A DNA stretch of 64,000 bases from Palsa-506 sp963836355 (lineage in GTDB: Bacteria > Actinomycetota > Actinomycetes > Streptosporangiales > Streptosporangiaceae), in NCBI GenBank assembly GCA_963836355.1, contig CAWIJO010000025.1:11659-75658 (forward strand). The letters run 5' to 3'. Every line of letters begins with the position of its first letter. Position 1 is the first letter of the stretch. Of the stretch, positions 8,469 through 15,996 are shown piece after piece. Under the pieces are notes generated by a model that ran no database searches, was not told the DNA's origin, and worked only from the letters and a program-made list of their open reading frames with translations. Both the position numbers and the translations under genes were made by a program.

Positions 8469-9503
8469 TCAGGCCCGGCCTTCCAGCCGGAGGCTATGCA
8501 CGCTTGCCTGGAAGGTGCCGGCCGGGTCTGGCGGCAAGCGAGTGAACCAGATGAGCACATAACGGCCGTGCGCTGGCCTACTGAGCCGCAGCCGCACCAG
8601 GCCGCCTGCGCTAGCCGCCCTCGCGACGGGCGGCAGGTCTGCCAGTGCGGGTGCCGTGCCAACGCGCAGCTGGAAGCGGGCACCGCGGGCCTTGCCGAGG
8701 GTTATCTGGGCGGCGGTGATAATCACCGGCCTGCCCATGTCCACGAGCAGGCCGGTGCCCGGATACAGGTTCCCGAAGCGGGCAGTGGTGTACCAGTCGG
8801 TATGCCATGCCGTTGCGGGCGTGCCGTCGATCGCGAGGTGCGCGCGCCGGGGGTTGTCGCCCTGGCCGCTGCCATAGGGACCGAATGCCCTGGCGCTGGC
8901 CGGGGTGAGCGGCCGCGCCGGGTTGGCGCCCGGAGTGGTCGCCTTCGGCGCTGGCGTCGTCTTCGGCGTGGGCGTGCCGTGGCTGGCGTGGTGGTGAGTC
9001 GCCGGATGAGCCCGGGCCCTGGGTCCGGCGCTCGCCGCCTGGCGCGAGTCGGCCAGAAGGTAGTACGCCACGGAACCGAGCGCCACTACCAGCGCCAGCC
9101 CCAGCGCCAGCCCCAGCGCCGCGGCCCAGTTCAGCTGGCGCCGCTCGTCCCCCCTGGCGGGCGTGACCTGCCTGGTGACATCCGCCGGGAGCGCCAGCGG
9201 CGCCAGTGGGGCCATGTCGTACTCCCCGGCGGGCGTGACCGGCTCGTTGACATCCGCCGGGAACGGCGGCGGCCCCTGCCGGGCCGTGTCGTACGCCCGG
9301 ATCAGCGGCTCCGGATCAGCCCCGGCCGCCCGGGCGATGGCCCGGATATGCCCCCGGGCGTAAAAGTCCCCGCCACACGCCGAGTAATCGTCGCCCTCGA
9401 TTCTCGTGATGATGGCTTCCCTGATGCGTGTCCGCTGGCTGACCTGGGCGACAGTGAGACCGGCGCCGCGCCGCGCTTCCGCGAGGGCCTTGCCGATGCT
9501 CAC
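8469..9503 (-). CDS. RodZ-like HTH membrane protein with C-terminal discoidin-like domain
   Basis: Residues 1-70 are a RodZ/YmfM-type helix-turn-helix (IGKALAEARRGAGLTVAQVS, then GGDFYARGHIRAIARAAG). A basic linker leads to one membrane helix near residue 130 (WAAALGLALGLALVVALGSV), then a His/Thr/Pro-rich spacer outside the membrane. The last ~140 residues have the look of a discoidin/F5-8C-like beta-sandwich (AIDGTPATAWHTDWY, LVDMGRPVIITAAQITLG). RodZ-type proteins tether the cell-shape machinery; in actinobacteria the family is broader. The outer domain suggests binding to wall or other carbohydrate. Topology (HTH inside, sandwich outside) is inferred. Confidence 0.75.
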   Translation of the reverse strand: MSIGKALAEARRGAGLTVAQVSQRTRIREAIITRIEGDDYSACGGDFYARGHIRAIARAAGADPEPLIRAYDTARQGPPPFPADVNEPVTPAGEYDMAPLAPLALPADVTRQVTPARGDERRQLNWAAALGLALGLALVVALGSVAYYLLADSRQAASAGPRARAHPATHHHASHGTPTPKTTPAPKATTPGANPARPLTPASARAFGPYGSGQGDNPRRAHLAIDGTPATAWHTDWYTTARFGNLYPGTGLLVDMGRPVIITAAQITLGKARGARFQLRVGTAPALADLPPVARAASAGGLVRLRLSRPAHGRYVLIWFTRLPPDPAGTFQASVHSLRLEGRA

Positions 9504-9901
9504 ACCGTGCCTCCACTGCGGTACCGCACTGCGCGCCGCCCGGAATGCGCAGCGCAGATGGCCATGGCTCCGTCATTGACACTATGTCCGCAGCGGAACC
9601 GCCGCGCTCTCAGGCTCAGAGACCGTTGCGTAACCGGGTTGACCGCATGGCGTGATCTTCTTGGCATGCGGCGTGCCTGGCATGACAAAAGGATCATCCC
9701 CGCCAAGATCGCGCTGTGTGCAACTGCGAACCCGGCGGGGATGATGCCGCCAGATGCTAACCGTCTCAGATGGGGGAGTGGAAGGTCGCGCACCGCCACG
9801 CGGCCACCCCGCCGCAGGCGGAGCCAAGGGCATCCGCGGCAGGCGAGGATGGCCATTGACCCGGATGGACCGTGCCTTGAGTACTGACGGATTCCGATGA
9901 G
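9504..9901. other. Intergenic region with a 12-bp inverted repeat
   Basis: About 400 bases upstream of the RodZ-like gene and downstream of the LanC-like gene, both on the minus strand. It contains a perfect inverted repeat, ATCATCCCCGCC at 9693-9704 and GGCGGGGATGAT at 9734-9745, with a 29-base loop. No convincing coding sequence was found; the open frames here have no recognisable content. Confidence 0.4.
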
Positions 9902-11274
9902 TCATGCGGTTGCCTTTGCTGCGTGTCCTGGTTGTTCTTGGGCGGAAAGCGCCCACCAGTTGTCCATCCGCTGGACCGCCCGGGCCCTCGGGTCGCCGCC
10001 TTGCACGATGCGGCTGGCGCGGAAAAGGAATGCGGCGATACCGGCTGCTCCCTGCATCCAGCCGGTTCCCGGCGGCAGCAGTGGCTCGGTTGCGCGATGT
10101 TCCAGGAACCGCCAGTAGGCGTGAGGTCCATCGAGGATGGCGCGTTCGACCAGGGTGTCGGCCAGGTGCAGGGCGAATTCGAGGTCGCGGTCATCGCCTG
10201 CCCGGTGCCAGGAGTCCAGGAACACATCGCCCACTCCCGCCGTACCGCAGCAGCGCCCGTCGTTGTCCCAGAAGCCCGGGTGGAGGCGGGCGGGCACACC
10301 TGAGCTGCGGACGCTGTGCAGGCATCTGCGGTGCCACGTCAGCGGCTTGTGACCAGCGATGTCCTCGACGCCTGCTCGGTCCAAGGCGAGGAAGAACAGC
10401 GAGGTGCCGGCGGCACCGTGGCACCAGGTGTAAGTGACCTCGTCCGCACCGGATCCGCGCTGGGGATGCAGCGAGGGCCGACGAACCCCCGCCCGCTCGT
10501 GTCACCGAGCGCCACTAGATGTTCGGCACTGCTGCGGGCCGCCGCGGTAAGGTCTGGGCGGTCGAGCTCGGAACCGGCGAGCGCCAGGGTTGCCCCGATA
10601 CCTGCGATGCCGTGCGAGAGGTTCGGCATCGCAGGGTAGGGGCCGGTGCAGAAGCGCCGAGGCACGAAGGACCAGCTGGTGCCAGTAGGCAGGGGTTCTG
10701 CCTCGGCCATGAGCACCCCGGCGACCTGCTCGGCCAGCCGGCGGGCGCCGGCCACTCCGAACCGCCGGAGCCACAGCGCCGAGAGCAGCACGCCCGCTGT
10801 GCCGAGGGTGAGGTCATTGATGCGCGCATCAGGGAGGAAGCGCGGCGGCCCAATGACTATCTGGGGCCAGCCGTCGGGGGTCGCGAGCGCCGCCAGACGG
10901 GCCACTGCAGTCTCAATCCCGGGGGCATCGAGCGCGGTGAGTACGCCGATTGCACTGACCAGCCCGTCGAAGTAGGTGCAGTCGGCCTGGTCAGGGATTC
11001 CGTTGCGGACACGATCGGCGATCGCGTCCGCCAGGCTCTGCTCTTCGGTCGTCCAGGGCCGCACGAGACGGATCTCCGCCAGCACGTGGGCGAGACCGCC
11101 CACTCCGCTATGCATGCCATCGCGGTCGGCCGGGACGGCCAGGATCTCGGGGGCCTCCGCCGTTGTCCCGGACCCGGGAATCCAGGGTCCGTCCTCCTCT
11201 CGCACCTGGTCAAGGACCCATCGCCACGCGGCATCGGCGAGGCTGCGGTAGGTCTCAGGCGCGCGCGGGGTCAT
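9902..11274 (-). pseudogene. LanC-like (lanthionine synthetase C family) protein, one frameshift
   Basis: The first ~275 residues show the LanC-like alpha/alpha toroid repeats (GMHSGVGGLAHVLAEI, DLTLGTAGVLLSALWL, MPNLSHGIAGIGATLALAG). The frame is lost after IPSADP near 10449; the other frame resumes with ADEVTYTWCHGAAGTSLFF and continues through WDNDGRCCGTAGVGDVFLD and GWMQGAAGIAAFLF to the stop at 9902. One missing base in the short run near 10449 explains the break. LanC enzymes use a zinc held by Cys and Cys-His to add cysteine thiols to dehydroamino acids; here the sites read WCHG and RCCG, a possible three-Cys arrangement. No dehydratase or precursor peptide is adjacent, so this may be a standalone LanC-like protein. 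Confidence 0.7.
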
Positions 11275-11396
11275 CTGCCGATGATGACATCCCGCGGCGG
11301 GCAGGCAGGCCGGCGGCCATCAGCCGGACCACCCGCAGCTGACTGACCCGCAGCGCCAGTGGCAGATGAACCCGACTTTCGTGGAAGCCTGGCCGG

Positions 11397-11684
11397 GTGA
11401 CTGACTTCACCAGCGAGAAGCTGACCGGCGCGCGGTTCGAGGACGTCTACCTGACCGACGCCCGGTTCCACACTGTCGACCTCAGCACGCGCGCTTCCAC
11501 CTGGTCGACCTGACGGGGGGTCACGATCCGTGGTGCCGTCCTGGTAAACGTGGACGTCAGTGGCGAGATCAAGAACCTGCGGGTCAACGGCGTCGACGTC
11601 GTGCCCTCGAGAGCAGCTCGCCCGGCGGCAGTGCATGGAAGAGCCAGCGAACCAAGAATTATAACGGGCCGGCGGGCCGACTGA
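11397..11684 (+). pseudogene. Pentapeptide-repeat/DinB-type protein remnant
   Basis: From a GTG, VTDFTSEKLTGARFEDVYL then DARFHTVDLS show the five-residue (A/N-x-F/L-x) periodicity of pentapeptide repeats. The frame breaks near 11490 and continues in other frames as RFHLVDLT, VTIRGAVLVNVDVSGEIKNL and RVNGVDVVP, ending at a TGA at 11682-11684. In actinobacteria this N-terminal segment is normally followed by a DinB helical domain, which is absent. The remnant is therefore the first third of such a gene with at least two frameshifts. Confidence 0.5.
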
Positions 11685-11805
11685 AGTTTTCTCAGCAAGT
11701 TTGGGTGAGCATCTGATTTCGAGTTGGCCGAGGTTGAGGCCGCTGATGCCGGCTGGGGCCGGGCAGATCGTGGTGGAGGGTGGCTCGTCACGGCCCCGCA
11801 TCGGC

Positions 11806-12567
11806 TCACCGGGAGGCGTGGCCAACAAAGATCGCGATGCCGTCGATGATGCGTTGCAGGCCGAATCTGAAGGAGCGGGCCGGGTCGTGGGCGGCGGTGT
11901 ACTCGGCGCCGGCTGCAGCGCCGACGCGGGCTGCGGTGGGGTAGCGGGCCGGGTCGAGGACCTCGGCGAGCAGTGGACCGTAGGTTTGCCACCACTGCTG
12001 GTCGGAGATGCCGGTGCGGGCCTGGGCTTCGGCGGCTTCGGCGGCGCCCCGGGCGGCGCCGCGGACGTAGTCGTCGAGGAGGCTGGCGATGAGGTCCATG
12101 TCGATGTCGGTGAGGCCGAGCCCGTCCACGGCGGCGAGTTCAGCGTCATAAAACGCGGTCATGTTCGGGCCTAGCAGCGGCCGGCTGGCGGCGATCTGCA
12201 GGAGCCATGGATGGGACAGCAGGAGCGTCCAGTGCTGTTCCGCGAGCGCGGCGAGCCGTGCCTGCCATGACGTGGCGGAGTCGCGGGGAACGGCGATCTC
12301 GCCGTAAGCGCGGTCGGCCATGACGTCGAGCAGCTCGGCTTTGCTGGGCACGTAGCCGTAGAGGGACATGGCGGTGATGCCCAGCTCGTCGGCGAGCCGG
12401 CGCATGGACAGCCCGCCGAGCCCGTCCCGGTCGGCGATCTGGATCGCCGTGGTCACGACCTGCTCGCCGCTCAGGCTGGGCTTGGGCCCCCTGCGGCGAC
12501 GGTGCACCCCCCAGAGCAGGTCGATGGTGCGCTGGGGGTCTCCACTGCCGCTGTACTCGGTGGGCAC
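11806..12567 (-). CDS. TetR-family transcriptional repressor
   Basis: Residues 35-85 form the TetR helix-turn-helix (ATAIQIADRDGLGGLSMRRL, then LGITAMSLYGYVPSKAELLD), and the rest is the all-helical ligand domain of the TetR_C type with Trp-rich helices. A basic RRRRGPKPSLS segment precedes the HTH. It is transcribed away from a DrrAB-type ABC exporter, with two operator-like inverted repeats in the shared 82-base gap. The arrangement predicts that it represses the exporter, and perhaps itself, until a transported compound binds. The ligand cannot be told from the sequence. Confidence 0.9.
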   Translation of the reverse strand: MPTEYSGSGDPQRTIDLLWGVHRRRRGPKPSLSGEQVVTTAIQIADRDGLGGLSMRRLADELGITAMSLYGYVPSKAELLDVMADRAYGEIAVPRDSATSWQARLAALAEQHWTLLLSHPWLLQIAASRPLLGPNMTAFYDAELAAVDGLGLTDIDMDLIASLLDDYVRGAARGAAEAAEAQARTGISDQQWWQTYGPLLAEVLDPARYPTAARVGAAAGAEYTAAHDPARSFRFGLQRIIDGIAIFVGHASR

Positions 12568-12595
12568 ATCCTGGTCCGTTCTTGCGCTAGAACTA

Positions 12596-12632
12596 CATAC
12601 ACTGTATGGTAATCAAACTTCCTACGGTGTAG
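12596..12632. promoter_or_regulatory. Twin operator for the divergent TetR/ABC exporter genes
   Basis: Two short palindromes share the pattern TAC-N3-GTA: CATACACTGTATG at 12596-12608 and CTACGGTGTAG at 12622-12632. Their centres are 25 bases apart. They sit between the tetR start (12567) and the ABC start (12650). Paired operators in divergent gaps are typical of TetR autoregulation; binding itself is inferred. Confidence 0.55.
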
Positions 12633-12649
12633 AGAGTTGAGGGTCGCTC

Positions 12650-13645
12650 TTGGTAGCCTCCGCTATAGCATGCGAGGGCCTGTGCAAGCGTTTCGGGGAA
12701 ACTACGGCGCTCGGCGGCTTGGATCTGGCCGTGCCGGAGGGCGCTGTCTATGGCTTGCTTGGGCCGAACGGGGCGGGTAAGACAACCGCTGTCCGGGTTC
12801 TGGCGACCTTGCTGCGGCCTGATTCCGGGCACGCCCGGGTCGCCGGCTTCGACGTGGCCCGTCAGCCAGCCCAGGTGCGTGCTCGCATCGGGCTGGCCGG
12901 GCAGAACGCCGCCGTGGATGAGATCCTGTCCGCCCGGCAGAACCTGGTGATGTTCGGGCGGCTGTGCCACCTGCCCATCAGTGCCGCGCGGCGCCGGGCT
13001 GACGAACTGCTCGGCCAGTTCGCCCTGACCGAGGCAGGCGGCAAGCCGGTCCGCCAGTACTCGGGCGGCATGCGCCGCAGGCTTGACCTGGCCGCGAGCT
13101 TCATCGTGGCCCCCCACGTGCTGTTCCTCGACGAGCCCACCACCGGGCTCGATCCGCACGGCCGCAACGAGGTCTGGCAGATGATCCGCACGCTGGCCGG
13201 GGGCGGTACGACGGTGCTGCTCAACACGCAGTACCTGGAAGAGGCTGACCAGCTCGCCGACGCCATCGCACTGATCGCTGCGGGCCGCGTCGTCGCCGAA
13301 GGCACCCCAGAGGAGCTGAAGTCGCTGGCCGGGGGCGACCGGATCGACGTCATCCTGCGCGCCGCCGGGGACCTGGTACCCGCGGCCGGGCTCCTGCAGG
13401 CCCGGCTCCGCACTGCTGTGCGCCTCGATCAGGACAGCCGGGAACTCAGCGTGCCGGTCACCGACCGGCTGGCCGCCCTGACCGAGATCATCCGCTCATT
13501 GCAGGAGGAAGGCATCACCGCAGAAGACATCGTCGTGCGCAGGCCGACCCTGGATGAGGCGTTCCTGCATCTGACCGGCCACCAGCCACCATCCGGCGGC
13601 ATCGCCTCCCCCTCCTCCCAGCCCGCCGGGGCGCGCACGCAATGA
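12650..13645 (+). CDS. ABC exporter ATP-binding subunit (DrrA-like)
   Basis: A 331-residue ATPase of the daunorubicin-resistance DrrA type. Walker A is GPNGAGKTT (about residue 39), the signature is YSGGMRRRLDLAAS, Walker B is VLFLDEPTTGLDPHG, followed by the Q/H-loop region NTQYLEEADQLAD. The C-terminal ~90 residues match the DrrA regulatory extension. It starts with TTG at 12650 after GAGGG; no nearer ATG or GTG fits. It overlaps the permease gene by four bases (ATGA at 13642-13645), so both subunits are made together. With the TetR repressor next to it, a drug or metabolite efflux role is likely. Confidence 0.9.
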   Translation: MVASAIACEGLCKRFGETTALGGLDLAVPEGAVYGLLGPNGAGKTTAVRVLATLLRPDSGHARVAGFDVARQPAQVRARIGLAGQNAAVDEILSARQNLVMFGRLCHLPISAARRRADELLGQFALTEAGGKPVRQYSGGMRRRLDLAASFIVAPHVLFLDEPTTGLDPHGRNEVWQMIRTLAGGGTTVLLNTQYLEEADQLADAIALIAAGRVVAEGTPEELKSLAGGDRIDVILRAAGDLVPAAGLLQARLRTAVRLDQDSRELSVPVTDRLAALTEIIRSLQEEGITAEDIVVRRPTLDEAFLHLTGHQPPSGGIASPSSQPAGARTQ

Positions 13646-14472
13646 CGCTCACGCCTGTGCTCCCGCGAACACTCCGCTCCCGGCTGGCCTGGGCGATCAC
13701 CGACGCCTGGGTCATCACCTGCCGTGACCTGGCGCACTGGGCGCGGCAGCCCGGCGCGGTGATCGCTAATACCCTGCTATTCCCCATCATGATCGTGCTG
13801 ATGTTCGGCTACCTGCTGGGCGGGGCGATGACCGTGCCCGGCGGCGGTGACTACCGCGACTTCCTCATGCCGGGCATGTTCGCCATGACGATGGTGTTCG
13901 GGATCGGCGCCACCCTGTCCGCCGTCAGCGCCGACGCCGCCCGCGGGGTCACCGACCGGTTCCGCTCCCTGCCCATGGCAGCCCCGGCCGTCATCGCCGG
14001 GCGGGCCGCTGCGGACATGCTCAACTCGGCAGCCGCGCTGGCCGTGCTCACCGGATGCGGATTCCTCGTGGGCTGGCACCCGCACCGTGGCGCGGCCCGT
14101 GCAATCGCCGCGCTCGGCCTGCTCCTGCTGCTGCGGTTCGCGTTCGTATGGATCGGCGTCTACCTCGGGCTGCGGTTCTACCCCAATCCGGAGGCAGTCA
14201 CCGCCGTCCGGACCATCGAGTTCCCCATCGGATTCCTGGGGAACCCGTTCGTCGCCGTCTCCACCATGCCCGCATGGCTCGGCGCCATCGCGCTGTGGAA
14301 CCCGCTATCCTCCACCGTCACAGCCGCCCGCAAGCTCTTCGGCGACCCCACCGGGGCACACCCCTCCTGGATCACAGACCACGCCGTCCTCATGGCAGTC
14401 GCCTGGCCGCTGCTGCTCATCGCCGTCTTCTTCGCGCTATCCCTGCACCGGTACCGGCGCCTGAGCCGGTGA
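13642..14472 (+). CDS. ABC-2 type exporter permease (DrrB-like)
   Basis: A 276-residue integral membrane protein with about six hydrophobic helices, among them IVLMFGYLLGGAMTV, AIAALGLLLLLRFAFVWIG and LMAVAWPLLLIAVFF. The segment TDRFRSLPMAAPAVIAGRAA matches the conserved cytoplasmic loop of DrrB/ABC-2 permeases, where it contacts the ATPase. The short GNPFVAVSTMPAWLGAIALW motif late in the protein is also typical. It follows the ATPase gene with a four-base overlap and completes a two-gene exporter. Confidence 0.9.
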   Translation: MTLTPVLPRTLRSRLAWAITDAWVITCRDLAHWARQPGAVIANTLLFPIMIVLMFGYLLGGAMTVPGGGDYRDFLMPGMFAMTMVFGIGATLSAVSADAARGVTDRFRSLPMAAPAVIAGRAAADMLNSAAALAVLTGCGFLVGWHPHRGAARAIAALGLLLLLRFAFVWIGVYLGLRFYPNPEAVTAVRTIEFPIGFLGNPFVAVSTMPAWLGAIALWNPLSSTVTAARKLFGDPTGAHPSWITDHAVLMAVAWPLLLIAVFFALSLHRYRRLSR

Positions 14473-14597
14473 AGGCGTTACCGGCGAGGCGATCCGGTCA
14501 CCGGCCGCGACTGGAGACATCGTGCTGAGCACGCCGGCAGCGCGCCGAATCCCGGCAGGGGTCTCGCCGACTATCACCATCGACCGGGAGGGCTCGC

Positions 14598-14775
14598 TTG
14601 CTGTCCTATCGTGTCATCCTCGACGTGCCCGCAGAACTGGCCCGCTACCTCACGAGCCTGCTGCACGAACGCCGCCGCGAGATCGGTACCCGGGTGCTGA
14701 GCTGCTGGCGGCAGGCAGTGTTCGCGCTGGCCTGGTTCCGGGACCGGCCCGATATCGCACGGCTGGGCCGGGGCT
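14598..14775 (+). pseudogene. IS5-like transposase N-terminal fragment
   Basis: From a TTG preceded by GGGAGGG, the frame reads LSYRVILDVPAELARYLTSL then VLSCWRQAVFALAWFRDRPD, which I recognise as the start of an actinobacterial IS5-type transposase. After about 58 residues the similarity ends and the sequence passes into the IS630-like gene. Only the N-terminal recognition region is left, so it is inactive. Its end marks either the IS630 insertion point or a deletion joint. Confidence 0.5.
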
Positions 14776-14791
14776 TTGGGGATCTCCCAGG

Positions 14792-15680
14792 CTGGAGCCG
14801 CTGGTGCTGACCGGGGACGAGCGGCGCAGGTTAGGGAGCTGGGCCAGGCGCCGTAGCACGGCGCAGGGCCTGGCGCTGCGGGCGCGGATCGTGCTGGCCT
14901 GCGCGCAGGGCGGCAGCAACATCGCGGTCGCGGCGCGGCTGGGTGCCAACCGCGGCACGGTCAGCAAGTGGCGGGCGCGGTTCCTGCGCGATCGGCTGGA
15001 CGGGTTAACGGATGAGCCGCGGCCGGGGGTGCCGCGCACCATCACCGATGCCCAGGTTGAGGAGGTGGTGGTGCGCACCTTGGAGGAAGTCCCCGAGGGT
15101 GGCACGCGCTGGTCGAAGCGGGAACTGGCCCGGCGGGCGGGCATCTCACCGGCCAGCGTGCACCGAATCTGGCGGGCGTTCGGGCTGCAGCCGTGGCGGA
15201 CCGGGACATTCAAGGTTTCCCCGGACCCGCTGCTGCTGGACAAGATCCGCGACGTGGCGGGCCTGTACCTGGCCCCGCCGGCGAACGCGGCGGTGTTCAG
15301 CGTGGACGAGAAACCGCAGATTCAGGCCCTGGAACGGACCGCCCCGGTGCTGCCGATGATGCCCGGGGTACCCGAACGGCGCAGCTTCGACTACACCCGG
15401 CACGGCACGATCGACTTGCTCGCCGCGCTGAACATCGCCACCGGCAAGGTGATCGGCAAGCTGCCCGCCCAGCACCGGGCGGTGGACTTCCGTGACTTCC
15501 TGGACCACATCGACTGCCAGGCCGATCCCGCCCTGGCAGTCCACGTGATCTGCGACAACCTCTCCGCCCGCAAAGCGCCGGCGGTGCGCGATGGCTGCTG
15601 GCCCGCCCCCGGTTCGTGCTGCACTTCACCCCCACTTACTCGTCGTGGATCAACCAGGCCGAGCGGTGGCTGGCTCAACT
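14792..15680 (+). pseudogene. IS630-family transposase, frameshifted and 3'-truncated
   Basis: Residues after LEPLVLTGDERRRLGSW form a helix-turn-helix (VAARLGANRGTVSKWRARFL), a second winged-helix segment (SKRELARRAGISPASVHRIW) and the DDE core: VFSVDEKPQIQALERT holds the first Asp, VHVICDNLSARK the second. One missing base near 15588-15591 shifts the frame; the last part, LHFTPTYSSWINQAERWL, which should hold the catalytic Glu, is in the next frame. The sequence then leaves the family after AERWLAQL near 15680. The start is uncertain (CTG 14792 or GTG 14804). No terminal inverted repeats were identified. Confidence 0.75.
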
Positions 15681-15784
15681 GAAAGTCGCTGAGAAAACCT
15701 CACTGAGGTCCCGCGACGAACGGCGCAAGATCGTCGTCAGAGACACAGCTGCCCAGGTCAACATCCTGAGGGAGCAGTCCGCTG

Positions 15785-15978
15785 GCCCGGGCGTCGACGT
15801 TGACGACGACCGGCGGTCGGGCGCGGCGTGCGCAATGCCGTTGATCGCGCTGGCCAGCCCCGGACCGCCGGTGGCCACGACGGCGCCCGGCGTCCCGGCG
15901 AGAATCTGCGTAGGTCGCAGCCATGATCGTGGCAGCGGCCTCACCGTGGCGAGGATGAATGGCATGCCGCGTCGGCAT
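15785..15978 (-). pseudogene. Thiamine-diphosphate enzyme N-terminal fragment
   Basis: Across two frames the minus strand reads HGEAAATIMAATYA, then ILAGTPGAVVATGGPGLASA and INGIAHAAPDRR, then PVVVNVDARAS. This is the pyrimidine-binding domain of an acetolactate-synthase-like enzyme: HGEAAA holds the Glu that activates the cofactor and GGPGLASA is the conserved turn. At least two frameshifts and loss of everything downstream make it a fossil. It is separate from the intact TPP enzyme at 38 kb and looks like a different gene copy. Confidence 0.5.
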
Positions 15979-15996
15979 CGATATCGGCGATTGCCG

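Noticed and set aside
8421..9887. 488-codon plus frame
   Set aside because: Antisense to the RodZ-like gene and without family features.
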